From NCBI RefSeq assembly GCF_005796185.1, contig NZ_VAHM01000005.1:62001-126000 (forward strand): 64,000 bases of DNA, given 5' to 3'. The position numbers and the translations under genes were made by a program. The notes below the pieces were generated by a model, which made no database searches, was not told the DNA's origin, and was given only the letters and a program-made list of their open reading frames with translations. This DNA comes from Pseudarthrobacter sp. NamB4. GTDB taxonomy: Bacteria > Actinomycetota > Actinomycetes > Actinomycetales > Micrococcaceae. Position 1 is the stretch's first letter, and every line of letters starts with the position of its first letter. Shown in pieces: positions 26,497 to 35,834 of the stretch.

Positions 26497-27539
26497 ATGA
26501 GCCAGCCAGCCGTACTGCCTGTTCCCCCGGACCTTGCCGCAAGATACGCCCGCACGCATGAAGGACGTGCGTGGCTCCACTCCCTGCCCGATCTCGCCGG
26601 AACCCTGCTGGAACGGTGGGCGCTTGTCTGCGGCCTCGGCCCGGGTGCCATGCCCTGGCACGGCCACGGCGCCCTGGTTCTTCCGGTGCTGCAGGAGGAC
26701 GGCGGCCCCGCTGCCCTCAAGATCGCCTTCCCGCACGATGAGGCCCGGGTGGAGCGCCATGCGTTGGCGCTCTGGGGCGGACAGGGCGCCGTGCGCCTGA
26801 TTGCATCCGATGCAGGCACCTGTTCCATGCTCCTTGAAAGGCTGGACGCCGGGCGCTCGCTCGCTGCCGTCCCGATGGATGAGGCCATGGCCGTCTGGGG
26901 CGGGGTGGTCCGGCAGCTGAGCCTTGTTCCCGACGATCGGCCGGAGTGGCGGGAGTTCGAGCACTCGCTGCACGGGCAGAGCAGTGGAGCGATGACCTGC
27001 CGGCGCACTGGGAACACCTGGGACGGCCCTTTCCGCGTTGGTTGCTGGAAGCGGCGCTGGAGGTGTGCCAGACCCGCGGCGCGGTGGGACGGCGGACCGC
27101 CCGTGACGCCCTGGTCCACGCGGACCTCCATTACCTCAACATCCTGGTCAGGCCAGGCACCGCGGCCGCGGAAGGAAAGCCGACGGCGGATGCTTACGCC
27201 GCCATCGACCCGCAGCCTATGATCGGCGAGCCGGAGTTCGGTGTGGCACCGCTGTTATGGAACCGGCTGCAGGATCTGCCGCTCAACCGGCCTGAATCAG
27301 GCCTGCGGCAGCGCTGCGCGGATTTCACCATGGCCGCCGGCCTTGATCCCGAGGTTGCCCGGCAGTGGGGCGTGGCCCGGGAGGTTGCCAACGCGCTGTG
27401 GTACGCCGGGCTGCCGGGCCATCAGGGAGACCTGGCCCGGTCGCTCTGGGTGGCAAGCACGCTCGCGGGCCGGACTCTTGACGGGCTTCCCCCGGCGCAT
27501 GCGTTGCCGGAGCCGGGGCAGGCCTTCATCACGGCCTGA
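26497..27539 (+). pseudogene. Frameshifted APH(6)/hydroxyurea-type antibiotic kinase
   Basis: The first 150 codons (frame of 26497) read DLAARYARTHEGRAWLHSLPDLAGTLLERWAL, ALKIAFPHDEARVERHALALW and CSMLLERLDAGRSL, the N-lobe of the streptomycin-6-kinase-like family. Near 26935-26955 the family resemblance moves to another frame: LAARAEQWSDDLPAHWEHLGRPFPRWLLEAAL, then the catalytic DALVHADLHYLNIL and the metal-binding AAIDPQPMIGEPEFGVAPLLWNR, to the stop at 27539. A 1-bp deletion (or 2-bp insertion) explains the shift. All catalytic residues are still encoded, so the break may be recent, or an assembly error. Confidence 0.85.
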
Positions 27540-27649
27540 CCGACGCATCCCGGGCAGGTGGCGGCTCCCGCCAGCTGGCTTCGAGCGGCAGCCGAATCCC
27601 CGCTCGGCAGCCGAAGTCCCACGCAAGAGCCGAATTCCGGCGGGTCAGC

Positions 27650-29041
27650 TCACTTACCGCGCACTGCAGAGAGCGCGGAGTTCACAGCGTCCACGGCAGT
27701 GCGTACCTCTTCCCCGCCGGTTTGCCAGTTACTGACCGACACCCGCAGGATGTCCCGGCCCTGCCAGCGGGAACCGGACATCCAAACCCTGCCTTCACCG
27801 ATGATGCGTTCGGTCACTGCCCGGGTGGTGGCGTCGTCGCCAAACGCCAGGGACACCTGCGTGTAGTTGACGTCGTTCAGCACCTCCACGCCGTCAATTC
27901 GGGCCAGTCCCGCAGCAATGTCCGAGGCCGCGGTTGCCATGCCCCGCACCTGCGCCTCCACTCCGTCCCGGCCCAGGCTCTTGAGGGCTGCCCATACGGG
28001 AACACCGCGTGCGCGGCGGGAAAGCTCCGGGACCTTTTCGAAGGGATCGCCGGGGCCTTCGGCGTCATGCACCAGATAGCTGGCGTGAAGACCCATGGCG
28101 GAGCGGAGGGCTGAGGGGTCACTGACAATGGCAATCCCGCAGTCGTACGGGACGTTGAGCGTCTTGTGCGCATCGGTTCCCCAGGAGTCGGCATCCCCGT
28201 GCCCGGAGGTCAGGTGCCGGAGTTCCGGAACGGCAGCTGCCCACAGGCCAAAAGCACCGTCAATATGGACCCAGGCGCCGTGCTTTTTTGCAACGGCGAT
28301 GGCTTCGGGGAAGGGATCGAACGCGCCTGAATGCAGGTTTCCTGCCTGCAGGCACACGAGCGCCGGCCCGGATCCTTCCGCCAGGACTGCATCCAGCGCT
28401 TCCGGAATCAGCCGCCCCTGCTCATCGGCCTCCACCACCGCGGGTTTGCCCAGGCCGAGGTAGCGCAGCCCCAGGTCCACGGTGTCATGCCGTTCCCGGC
28501 CAACGAAGCTGCGGATCCGGGGAGCCCCAAACAGCCCGTCCCGGTCCAGGTCCCAGCCGGCCTCGGCCAGCAGCCGCCACCGTGCAGCGGCCATTCCGGT
28601 GAAGTTTGCCATCGTGGCGCCGGTGACGAAGCCAACGTCAGAACCGGCGGGAAGCCCCAGCAGCTCGAGGAGCCACTTACCTGCGCCCTCCTCGATGGCA
28701 GCGGTGGCCGGGGTGGCATACCGCAGCCCTGCATTCTGGTCCCATGCGCTTACCAGCCAGTCAGAAGCAAGGGCGGCAGGAATGGTCCCGCCAATCACCC
28801 AGCCGAAGAACCGGCCGGAGGGCATGGCCATGAGTCCCGGCTCCGCCGTCCGTGCCAGGAAGTCGACCACTTCCTCAGCCGGCGTCCCTTCCTGCGGCAG
28901 CGGCCCGCCGAAGGCCGCAGTGAGGTCGTGGGCGGGAAGTGCAGGCCCCACCGGCCGCTCCCGGAGGCTGCGCAACCAGGCAGTTGAGTGGCGGGCTGCC
29001 GCTGCCAAAGCCCGGGCATACTCGTCGTCCCCGTGTGACAT
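27650..29041 (-). CDS. PLP-dependent group II decarboxylase
   Basis: 463 aa, aromatic-amino-acid/glutamate decarboxylase superfamily. Visible are MPSGRFFGWVIGG, GFVTGATMANFTGMAAARWRLLAEAGWDLDRDGLFG, AWVHIDGAFGLWAAAVPE (PLP-contacting Asp) and DSWGTDAHKTLNVPYDCGIAIV (Schiff-base Lys). The substrate cannot be read from sequence. Many actinobacterial members of this branch are annotated only as pyridoxal-dependent decarboxylases. The ATG at 29041 is placed 6 nt after a TAGCAT box, so the transcript is probably leaderless. It is monocistronic. Confidence 0.88.
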   Translation of the reverse strand: MSHGDDEYARALAAAARHSTAWLRSLRERPVGPALPAHDLTAAFGGPLPQEGTPAEEVVDFLARTAEPGLMAMPSGRFFGWVIGGTIPAALASDWLVSAWDQNAGLRYATPATAAIEEGAGKWLLELLGLPAGSDVGFVTGATMANFTGMAAARWRLLAEAGWDLDRDGLFGAPRIRSFVGRERHDTVDLGLRYLGLGKPAVVEADEQGRLIPEALDAVLAEGSGPALVCLQAGNLHSGAFDPFPEAIAVAKKHGAWVHIDGAFGLWAAAVPELRHLTSGHGDADSWGTDAHKTLNVPYDCGIAIVSDPSALRSAMGLHASYLVHDAEGPGDPFEKVPELSRRARGVPVWAALKSLGRDGVEAQVRGMATAASDIAAGLARIDGVEVLNDVNYTQVSLAFGDDATTRAVTERIIGEGRVWMSGSRWQGRDILRVSVSNWQTGGEEVRTAVDAVNSALSAVRGK

Positions 29042-29047
29042 ACCTGC

Positions 29048-29053
29048 ATGCTA
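29048..29053 (-). promoter_or_regulatory. -10 box of leaderless decarboxylase promoter
   Basis: TAGCAT on the minus strand, 6 nt before the ATG at 29041. Confidence 0.55.
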
Positions 29054-29097
29054 CGCCCGGAAACCCGGCGCACACGAGTCCTCGATGCCGGCGGCCG

Positions 29098-29892
29098 TCA
29101 GACGAAGTTTTCCTGCCAGACGTCGTAGCCGAGCTTGATGATGAGGGCCGACACCACCAGCAAGAAGACCACCCGGACAAAGCGGCTGCCCTGCTTCACG
29201 GCTGTCCTGGCGCCCAGGTATCCGCCGGCCATGTTGGCCGCACCCAACAGCAGGCCCAGCCCCCACAGCAGCGAGCCGTGGGGCAGGAAGAACAACAGTG
29301 CCCCGGCGTTGGTGGCCATGTTGACGATCTTGGCTTTGGCGCTGGCCTCCAGGAAGGCGTAACCCATGGCCGAGACCAGCGCGATGACCAGGAAGGAACC
29401 GGTTCCGGGCCCGATGAGGCCGTCGTAGAAACCGATCACGCCACCAATGAGGCAGGCCACCACGTAATGCTTGTGGCCGCCATGGCGCAAGGCGGTGATG
29501 CCGCCAACGTCCGGTTTCAGCGCGGTGAAAAGCGCTACGGCGACCAGCGCGGTGACGATGATGGGCTTGAAGACACTGGCGGGCAGCGCAGCCGCCAGCA
29601 CAGCACCTCCGAAGCTGCCCGCGAGGGCGATCACGGCCATGGGCAGAGCCGTCTTCAGGTCCGGGCCCACCCGCCGGTAATACGTGGCGGCGCTGGTGGC
29701 GGTACCAAAGATGGACCCCATCTTGTTCGTGGCCAGTGCCTGAACGGGCGTGATCCCCGGGACCAGCAGCAGGGCGGGGAGCTGGATCAGCCCGCCCCCG
29801 CCCACCACTGCATCAACCCAGCCGGCGGCGAAACCAGCCAGCACGATCAGGAGGAGTGTCGTCAGCCCCAGCGATTCGAGTCCGAACTCCAC
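29098..29892 (-). CDS. TSUP (TauE/SafE) family membrane transporter
   Basis: 264 aa with seven to eight membrane helices. The duplicated TSUP motif is seen at GFAAGWVDAVVGGGGLIQLPALLL (N-half) and GGVIGFYDGLIGPGTGSFLVIAL (C-half). Family members move sulfite, organosulfonates or other small anions; the substrate here is unknown. The GTG at 29892 lies 5 bp after the proS stop, so it is probably translated from the proS mRNA. Confidence 0.88.
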   Translation of the reverse strand: MEFGLESLGLTTLLLIVLAGFAAGWVDAVVGGGGLIQLPALLLVPGITPVQALATNKMGSIFGTATSAATYYRRVGPDLKTALPMAVIALAGSFGGAVLAAALPASVFKPIIVTALVAVALFTALKPDVGGITALRHGGHKHYVVACLIGGVIGFYDGLIGPGTGSFLVIALVSAMGYAFLEASAKAKIVNMATNAGALLFFLPHGSLLWGLGLLLGAANMAGGYLGARTAVKQGSRFVRVVFLLVVSALIIKLGYDVWQENFV

Positions 29893-29897
29893 CGAAG

Positions 29898-31709
29898 TCA
29901 GCTGGTGCGGACAGCGTTGACCACGTAATCAACGGCCTTGTCCACCGCCACGTTCTCGGCGTCGCCGCTGCGCCGGTCCTTGATCTCCACCACGCCGTCC
30001 ACCAGCCCGCGGCCGACAGCCAGGATGGTGGGAACCCCTACCAGTTCCGCGTCCCCGAACTTGACGCCCGGCGAGACCTTGGGCCGGTCGTCGAGAAGGA
30101 CGTCGAGCCCTGCTGCTTCGAGGTCCGCTGCCAGCCGCCCGGCCGTGGCGAAGATTTCCTCGCCCTTGCCCACAGCCACCACGTGGACATCCGCAGGCGC
30201 AACAGCCCGCGGCCACACGAGCCCCCTGGCGTCATGGTTGGACTCCGCCAGCGCGGCAACGGCCCTGGTGACGCCGACTCCGTAGGAGCCCATGGTGACG
30301 GTCACCTGCTTGCCGTTCTGGTCCAGCACTTTCAGCTCCAGGGCTTCGGCGTACTTGCGGCCCAGCTGGAAAATGTGGCCCATTTCGATTCCACGGGCGG
30401 TCTCCAGGGGACCGGAGCCGTCCGGGGCCGGGTCGCCCTCGCGGACTTCGGTGCACTCGATGACGCCGTCCCAGGTAAAGTCGCGGCCTGCCACCAGGCC
30501 GTACACGTGCTTGCCGGCCTCGTTGGCCCCGGTGATCCAGCTGGTGCCGCGGACCACGCGCGGATCCACCAGGTACAGCAGCTTCGTTGCGCTCTCGGTG
30601 CCCAGCAGCGGTTCCTCAAGGGACATGCCGGGGCCGAGGTAGCCCTTGACGATGCGGGGCTGCTTCTTGAGGTCTTCGTCGTTGGCGGCTTCGAGGCCTA
30701 TTTCACCGGCGATCGGCAGGAAGGAGCCGATGTTGGCCTCGACACGCTTGAGGTCCACGCCGCGGTCGCCGGGGACGCCGATAACCACCAGTTGACGCTC
30801 GCCGGTGGGCAGCGTCACGGCGAGCACCACGTTCTTCAGCGTGTCGGCGGCAGTCCACGCGCCGCCGTCGGCCTCGCTCCGGGGGGCCAGCTCATTGGAG
30901 GCGGTGACCAGTGTATCGATAGTGGGGGTATCCGGGGTGTCGCGGACGACGGCTGCTGGGGCGTCGCTGAAGTCGATCTCCCCGGGGACGACAGTGGTGA
31001 CGGCCTCGACATTCGCTGCGTAGCCGCCGGCGGAGCGGACGAACGTGTCCTCGCCGATTTCAGTGGGGTGCAGGAATTCCTCGCTCTTGGACCCGCCCAT
31101 GGCCCCGGCAGTGGCGGTGACCGGGATGACTTCCAGGCCGAGCCGTTCGAAGATGCGCAGGTAGGCGCCGCGGTGGGCCGCGTAACTGGCGTCCAGGCCG
31201 GCGTCGTCGACGTCGAACGAGTAGGAGTCCTTCATGATGAACTCGCGGCCGCGCAGCAGGCCCGCGCGCGGCCGCGCCTCGTCACGGTACTTGTTCTGGA
31301 TCTGGTAGAGGCTCAGCGGCAGGTCCTTGTACGAGGAATACAGGTCCTTGACCAGCAGGGTGAACATTTCCTCATGGGTGGGGGCCAGCAGGTAATCGGC
31401 GCCCTTGCGGTCCTGGAGCCGGAACAGGCCCTCGCCGTACTCGGTCCAGCGGTTGGTGGCCTGGTAGGGTTCGCGGGGCAGGAGCGCCGGGAAGTGGACT
31501 TCCTGGGCACCAATGGCAGCCATCTCCTCGCGGATGACAGCTTCGACTTTGCGCAGGACGCTGAGTCCCAGCGGCAGCCAGGTGTAGATGCCGGGGGCGG
31601 CGCGCCGGATGTAGCCTGCGCGCACCAGGAGCCGGTGGCTGGCAACCTCGGCGTCGACGGGATCTTCACGCAGGGTGCGCAGGAACAGCTGGGACAGTCG
31701 TATAACCAC
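29898..31709 (-). CDS. proS: Prolyl-tRNA synthetase
   Basis: Class II aminoacyl-tRNA synthetase of 603 aa, bacterial type. Motif 1 region: [40 protein letters not shown]. Motif 2: [31 protein letters not shown]. It carries the bacterial editing insertion (about residues 225-385, including [32 protein letters not shown] sequence). The C-terminus is the anticodon-binding domain ([33 protein letters not shown]). The start is a GTG at 31709 without an obvious Shine-Dalgarno sequence. It is followed by a TSUP gene. Confidence 0.97.
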   Translation of the reverse strand: MVIRLSQLFLRTLREDPVDAEVASHRLLVRAGYIRRAAPGIYTWLPLGLSVLRKVEAVIREEMAAIGAQEVHFPALLPREPYQATNRWTEYGEGLFRLQDRKGADYLLAPTHEEMFTLLVKDLYSSYKDLPLSLYQIQNKYRDEARPRAGLLRGREFIMKDSYSFDVDDAGLDASYAAHRGAYLRIFERLGLEVIPVTATAGAMGGSKSEEFLHPTEIGEDTFVRSAGGYAANVEAVTTVVPGEIDFSDAPAAVVRDTPDTPTIDTLVTASNELAPRSEADGGAWTAADTLKNVVLAVTLPTGERQLVVIGVPGDRGVDLKRVEANIGSFLPIAGEIGLEAANDEDLKKQPRIVKGYLGPGMSLEEPLLGTESATKLLYLVDPRVVRGTSWITGANEAGKHVYGLVAGRDFTWDGVIECTEVREGDPAPDGSGPLETARGIEMGHIFQLGRKYAEALELKVLDQNGKQVTVTMGSYGVGVTRAVAALAESNHDARGLVWPRAVAPADVHVVAVGKGEEIFATAGRLAADLEAAGLDVLLDDRPKVSPGVKFGDAELVGVPTILAVGRGLVDGVVEIKDRRSGDAENVAVDKAVDYVVNAVRTS

Positions 31710-32098
31710 GGGTGGGTATCCGTTTCTGGGGAAGTGCTTAAGCAGCAGGGCCGGGATTTCGTCTGGGTACTAATCTACCGGCTGGCGGGACGATTCCCGG
31801 CGGCGGGTCCGCAGCCGCCCACGGCCGGGCGCGACCGGCCGGAACGCCGCCTTCAATACCCGGCAGGGAAAACAGTTGAGCCACGCCCGGACAGCAAAGC
31901 CCCTGGCCCCCCAAGAGGCTGGTCATCGCATCCGGGCGTGGCTCGACGCCGTGATCGCTTAAGTACTGGTGAGGACTGGTGAGACCGCCCACGCCACTCC
32001 AGCGCAGCTAGATCGAACCTATGTGATGACGCGCACGTTGACAAGTATTTTCCCTCTTTTCCCGCTGCTGACGAGCAGTTCCTGGAAGAGGGCGCCAG
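31710..32098. other. 389-bp non-coding gap between GNAT gene and proS
   Basis: No open frame here looks coding. The only marked structure is the inverted repeat at 31878-31944. A short palindromic-looking stretch (GCTGCTGACGAGCAG) lies near 32063-32077. I could not place a proS promoter with confidence. Confidence 0.5.
31878..31944 (-). repeat. Inverted repeat with 14-bp arms upstream of proS
   Basis: Arms GAGCCACGCCCGGA and TCCGGGCGTGGCTC enclose 39 nt. Inside, AGCCTCT and AGGGGCT pair as a second stem only in the minus-strand RNA (using one G-U pair), and a G-rich loop remains. On the minus strand it is followed by a U-containing stretch (TGTTTTCCC). It could terminate the ispG-GNAT transcript or form part of the proS leader. 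Confidence 0.6.
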
Positions 32099-32998
32099 CT
32101 AGAAGAGGACGGTGGCGAAGGTCCCCACCTGCCGGAAACCGACCCGTTCATAGGTTGCCCGGGCGCGGGTGTTGAAGCCGTTGACGTAAAGGCTTGTGAT
32201 GGGGGCGATCTTCTGTGCCTGCTCCACGACGGCGGCCATGTAACCTGCGCTCAAGCCCTGGCCACGGTGGAGCGGGTTCATCCAGACGCCCTGGACCTGC
32301 GTGACGTCCGGGGTGACGGCGCCAAGTTCAGCCTTGAACACCACCTCACGGGCTTCATTGATATGCACCAAAGAATGGCCCTGCCGGATCAGGCCCTCCA
32401 CCCTGCGGCTGTAGAACTCCCGTCCGCCGAGGAAAGGGGAATATCCCACCTCTTCTTCGAACATGGCGGCGCAGGCGGGCAGGATCCGGTCAAAATCTGC
32501 CAGGTTACCCAGCGCGAGCCCGGGGTTCGGCTCCACGGACGGTGCCTGTTCAATGGTCATCAACGGCTGGTCCGGGCGCACTTCGTGCGCCCGGTGTCCC
32601 AGCTCAACCAGTTCAGCGTGCAGGGCAAGGACTGCGGGTGCCGGTCCGAAGGCGGACGCGTAGCGGCGGCCGGATGCGTTTGCGGCGACAGCCACCACTC
32701 CCGCCAAATCAGGATCAAGCTGGACGGGGACCAGGTTGGCGCCGGCCCAGCACGCACCCGCCAGCACGCCGTCCTCGAACACGCCAAGGACGCCGGCGCC
32801 GCCGCTGGTGGGTGCGGCGGTGCCGGCAGCGCGCAGGTGCGCAAGCATGAAGACGTTCGTGACCGGATCACGCTGCGCCAGGAGCCTCAGTGCGGCAGTG
32901 TCCTCCCCGTCAAGGGTGCGGACGGATATCCCCGGCGGATCGGGGACGTCCTTACGAGACGCTAACCACGGGGCTACCCTTGACAGCATCTTCGCCAT
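32099..32998 (-). CDS. GNAT family N-acetyltransferase with DUF4081-type N-terminus
   Basis: 299 aa. The N-terminal half ([57 protein letters not shown]) resembles the DUF4081 domain. The C-terminal half is a GNAT fold with the acetyl-CoA loop [27 protein letters not shown] and [29 protein letters not shown]. The frame overlaps the last 47 bp of ispG. ATGs at 32998 (GGGGGAGG 3 nt away) and 32989 are both possible starts. It is probably the last gene of an ispG transcript. The acyl acceptor is unknown. Confidence 0.85.
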   Translation of the reverse strand: MAKMLSRVAPWLASRKDVPDPPGISVRTLDGEDTAALRLLAQRDPVTNVFMLAHLRAAGTAAPTSGGAGVLGVFEDGVLAGACWAGANLVPVQLDPDLAGVVAVAANASGRRYASAFGPAPAVLALHAELVELGHRAHEVRPDQPLMTIEQAPSVEPNPGLALGNLADFDRILPACAAMFEEEVGYSPFLGGREFYSRRVEGLIRQGHSLVHINEAREVVFKAELGAVTPDVTQVQGVWMNPLHRGQGLSAGYMAAVVEQAQKIAPITSLYVNGFNTRARATYERVGFRQVGTFATVLF

Positions 32999-34118
32999 CG
33001 GCCTCCCCCATCTCTTCGGCGATACGCATGGCCTCTTCGATCAGTGTCTCAACAATCTGGCTCTCGGGAACAGTCTTGATGACTTCACCCTTCACAAAGA
33101 TCTGGCCCTTGCCGTTGCCGGACGCAACGCCAAGATCGGCTTCACGTGCTTCACCGGGACCGTTGACCACGCAGCCCATGACTGCCACGCGCAGGGGGAT
33201 CTCCATTCCCTCCAGCCCGGCCGTGACCTGCTCGGCGAGCGTGTACACGTCCACCTGGGCCCGGCCGCAGGAGGGGCATGAGACGATTTCCAGTTTGCGG
33301 GGACGCAGGTTGAGGGACTGCAGGATCTGGTTGCCCACCTTGATCTCCTCCACCGGCGGGGCGGAGAGGGAAACGCGGATGGTGTCGCCGATACCCCGCG
33401 ACAGCAGGGCACCGAAGGCCGTAGCAGACTTGATGGTCCCCTGGAAGGCGGGGCCTGCCTCGGTAACGCCAAGATGGAGGGGCCAGTCGCCCTTCTCGGC
33501 CAGCATCTCGTAGGCTGCCACCATGACGACCGGATCGTTGTGCTTGACTGAGATCTTGAAGTCGTGGAATCCGTGCTCCTCAAAGAGCGACGCTTCCCAG
33601 ACGGCGGACTCCACGAGCGCTTCGGGGGTTGCCTTGCCGTACTTCTTGAGGATGCCCGGCTCCAGGGATCCGGCGTTCACACCGATGCGGATGGAGGTTC
33701 CGTGGTCGCGGGCGGCGGCGGCGATCTCCTTGACCTGGTCGTCGAACTTGCGGATGTTGCCGGGGTTCACCCGCACCGCCGCACAGCCTGCTTCGATTGC
33801 CGCGAAGACATACTTGGGCTGGAAGTGGATGTCCGCGATCACCGGAATCTGGGACTTCCGGGCGATGATGGGCAGCGCCTCAGCGTCATCGGCGGAGGGG
33901 CAGGCTACACGCACGATGTCGCAACCGGAGGCTGTGAGTTCCGCGATTTGCTGCAGGGTTGCGTTGATGTCCGTGGTGGGCGTGGTGGTCATCGACTGCA
34001 CGCTGATGGGGAAATCTGAGCCGACCCCCACAGAGCCGACTTTGATCTGCCGCGTCTTGCGACGGGGGGCAAGGACGGGTGGCGGTGCTGAGGGCATTCC
34101 CAGGCTGACCGAGGTCAC
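32952..34118 (-). CDS. ispG: (E)-4-hydroxy-3-methylbut-2-enyl-diphosphate synthase
   Basis: Iron-sulfur enzyme of the MEP isoprenoid pathway that reduces MEcPP to HMBPP, 388 aa. It has the TIM-barrel start [31 protein letters not shown]. The [4Fe-4S] ligands lie in [14 protein letters not shown] and [15 protein letters not shown]. The GTG at 34118 has AAGGAG 6 nt upstream. It lies in the dxr-rseP-ispG neighbourhood shared by many actinobacteria, here interrupted by a YciI-like gene and a SatD-like pair. Confidence 0.97.
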   Translation of the reverse strand: MTSVSLGMPSAPPPVLAPRRKTRQIKVGSVGVGSDFPISVQSMTTTPTTDINATLQQIAELTASGCDIVRVACPSADDAEALPIIARKSQIPVIADIHFQPKYVFAAIEAGCAAVRVNPGNIRKFDDQVKEIAAAARDHGTSIRIGVNAGSLEPGILKKYGKATPEALVESAVWEASLFEEHGFHDFKISVKHNDPVVMVAAYEMLAEKGDWPLHLGVTEAGPAFQGTIKSATAFGALLSRGIGDTIRVSLSAPPVEEIKVGNQILQSLNLRPRKLEIVSCPSCGRAQVDVYTLAEQVTAGLEGMEIPLRVAVMGCVVNGPGEAREADLGVASGNGKGQIFVKGEVIKTVPESQIVETLIEEAMRIAEEMGEADGEDAVKGSPVVSVS

Positions 34119-34148
34119 GAGGACTCCTTGAGATTGAAAGGGGCGGCT

Positions 34149-34442
34149 TTAGGCGGCGAGGCCGGCCAGCATGCCGGTTATTGGGGACCATTCGGTGATG
34201 CGGGTGCCGGCAATAACACCGGCGGCGGCGAACGGGTCCTGCTTGAGGATTGAGTTGAGGGCAGCCCCGTCGGCAGCCTTGAAGATCAGCAGCGCACCGG
34301 CACCGTCACCGTAGGGACCGCTGGCCAGGATGGCGCCGTCCTGGGCAAGGCCTGCGGTCCATTCGCGGTGCGCCGGCCGCACGGCGTTGCGTTCTTCAGC
34401 GGATTCGGCGGCATAAACGTACTCAACGGCAAAAACTGTCAT
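34149..34442 (-). CDS. YciI-like protein
   Basis: 97 aa, dimeric alpha-beta barrel of the YciI/DGPF family. MTVFAVEYVYAAESAEERNAVRPAHREWTAGLAQDGAILASGPY has the conserved His-Asp-type active-site region (here RPAHREW) and the GPYGDG loop. The biological role is unknown. A TAGGGT box 6 nt before the ATG indicates a leaderless transcript, which may continue into ispG 30 bp downstream. Confidence 0.88.
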   Translation of the reverse strand: MTVFAVEYVYAAESAEERNAVRPAHREWTAGLAQDGAILASGPYGDGAGALLIFKAADGAALNSILKQDPFAAAGVIAGTRITEWSPITGMLAGLAA

Positions 34443-34448
34443 ACCGCT

Positions 34449-34454
34449 ACCCTA
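34449..34454 (-). promoter_or_regulatory. -10 box of leaderless yciI-like gene
   Basis: TAGGGT on the minus strand, 6 nt before the ATG at 34442. Confidence 0.55.
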
Positions 34455-34525
34455 TCGCCCTGCCTGCCTTGGCACCCATCCGGCGCAGGAAGCTGGCGGA
34501 TTGCCGGCGGCTGCGGAATGGGTTG

Positions 34526-35038
34526 TCAGGACAGGAACATCACCTTGACGACTGCTGCTGTTCCCGCCGCCCACAGCATGGAGGTCAAGGTCCCGATGAT
34601 GAACCGTTCAGCCGCAACAGGCGTTTCCTTCAGCTCTGCGAACCTGCCCAGGCCTTTGATGGCAACAATGTAGGCGATGGCAACAGGCTGCCCGGTAAGA
34701 ATTGCCAGGCACACGCCCAGCCGCTCCAGGATCCCAATGATTGCGCCGCCCCGGAGGATCCGCTGGGTGGGCGCCACAGGTTCGGAGCCGGGACTTCCCG
34801 ACGGCGGCGGTTCGCTTGCCGCGGTCAGCTCGCCGTCGACGCTTTGGCCGGCAGCGGGCCGGGGGTCCACGGTGACGTCCGCCGAGGGGTCCTCTGCTGC
34901 CCGCTTCCTCTCTTCTGCGGCCTTCGCAGCGTCAGCCTTGTCGTCGATGGTCCTGGCCAGCCGGAACACCAGCGCGGTCACGGGCCATCCAGCGAACCCG
35001 GCAACAAGCAGTGCAGCCGTAATCCAGAGTGCGTTCAC
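34526..35038 (-). CDS. Membrane protein paired with the SatD-like gene
   Basis: 170 aa from the GTG at 35038, which has AAGGAG 4 nt upstream. There is one N-terminal membrane helix (ALWITAALLVAGFAGWPVTALVF), a charged, Pro-rich middle, then two C-terminal hydrophobic segments (IIGILERLGVCLAILTGQPVAIAYIVAIKGLGRFAEL and FIIGTLTSMLWAAGTAAVVKVMFL). The C-terminal block, from GILERLG to RFAEL, looks conserved in style. The gene starts 13 bp after the SatD-like gene, so the two are co-transcribed. Function unknown. Confidence 0.75.
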   Translation of the reverse strand: MNALWITAALLVAGFAGWPVTALVFRLARTIDDKADAAKAAEERKRAAEDPSADVTVDPRPAAGQSVDGELTAASEPPPSGSPGSEPVAPTQRILRGGAIIGILERLGVCLAILTGQPVAIAYIVAIKGLGRFAELKETPVAAERFIIGTLTSMLWAAGTAAVVKVMFLS

Positions 35039-35051
35039 CGGTCTCCTTCCA

Positions 35052-35726
35052 TCAGGTGCCGGCAACCTCTGAATGCGTGATTCTTGAATGCGCATGGTCC
35101 AGGAGCATTGCGGCTGCGGGCCTCGCCGCCCATTCTTCCTGCCAGCCTGACCTGAGCACGGCACGGCTCACCGATTGCTCGGTTATTCCAAGTTCCCGCG
35201 CCACCTGTTTCTGGCTGCCATGCCTGCCCTCGCCGGGGAGGGCCCGCAGCCGGTCCACGACGCGCCACTGCGCCGGGGTGCGCTGCTGCACCACGCGCCC
35301 GAGCAGCCGAAGCACAGCCTGGGCATTTGCACTGGCCATGGCGCCTTCCTGGATGTGGGCCTTCGTTTCCTTTCCTCGGACCATAGTGCCGGAGACTACT
35401 GACAACGGAACCTGCCCGGCGGCTGCCTTGGCCAGTTCCACGGCTTTGCGCGCAGCCACGAAACCGCTGCCGGACCCTTCACGCGGGCTGCCCCCTTCGG
35501 CCAAGTGCACGGCACCGATGCCGATGCCGACATACCAGTAGCCGCTGCGCAGCGCATGGAGGGCGATGTCCACCGCCTCGGCGGCGTGTTCCACCACGCC
35601 CTGCAGTTCATCCCCTACTGACCGTTCGAAGTGGGCGGGCGCCAAATGGCGAAGGTCGGCAATCAACCCGGGCACGCGGTCTATGTCGGAGCTGCTGCCC
35701 CGCTGGTCAATGGTGAGAACGTACAT
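35052..35726 (-). CDS. SatD-like protein with C-terminal helix-turn-helix
   Basis: 224 aa. The N-terminal domain (VLTIDQRGSSSDIDRVPGLIADL, SVGDELQGVVEHAAEAVDIALHALRSGYWYVGIGIGAVH, GSGFVAARKAVELAK) follows the SatD-family pattern, including the GDE(L/F)QG motif. The C-terminal part (QWRVVDRLRALPGEGRHGSQKQVARELGITEQSVSRAVLRSG) is a sigma/MarR-like helix-turn-helix. It may regulate its own operon with the membrane protein gene downstream. The promoter has TTGATC, 17 bp and TATGGT, the latter 6 nt before the ATG, with a palindrome just upstream. Confidence 0.75.
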   Translation of the reverse strand: MYVLTIDQRGSSSDIDRVPGLIADLRHLAPAHFERSVGDELQGVVEHAAEAVDIALHALRSGYWYVGIGIGAVHLAEGGSPREGSGSGFVAARKAVELAKAAAGQVPLSVVSGTMVRGKETKAHIQEGAMASANAQAVLRLLGRVVQQRTPAQWRVVDRLRALPGEGRHGSQKQVARELGITEQSVSRAVLRSGWQEEWAARPAAAMLLDHAHSRITHSEVAGT

Positions 35727-35732
35727 CCCTCA

Positions 35733-35761
35733 ACCATAGGGAGCGGATCTGCCACGATCAA
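35733..35761 (-). promoter_or_regulatory. Leaderless promoter of the SatD-like operon
   Basis: -35 TTGATC (35756-35761), 17-bp spacer, -10 TATGGT (35733-35738), then 6 nt to the ATG at 35726. This is one of the best promoter matches in the window. Confidence 0.65.
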
Positions 35762-35767
35762 TCACTT

Positions 35768-35793
35768 TCGGCTGATTTCTGAATATCAGCCGA
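35768..35793. promoter_or_regulatory. Palindrome upstream of the SatD-like promoter
   Basis: Arms TCGGCTGAT and ATCAGCCGA (9 bp each, perfect) flank an 8-bp AT-rich centre. It lies directly upstream of the -35 element, with a further CAGCTGA half-site-like stretch beside it. A likely operator, perhaps for the HTH domain of the SatD-like protein itself. Confidence 0.55.
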
Positions 35794-35834
35794 TAGCAGC
35801 TGAAAAGGCCGGTACGGGAGGCTGCTACGCTCCG

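Noticed and set aside
29856..31982. 708-codon plus-strand frame opposite proS
   Set aside because: Antisense of a conserved synthetase; composition is that of a shadow frame.
31710..32098. T-box or other amino-acid riboswitch upstream of proS
   Set aside because: No specifier-loop or T-box consensus sequence is recognisable; only a generic double stem is seen.
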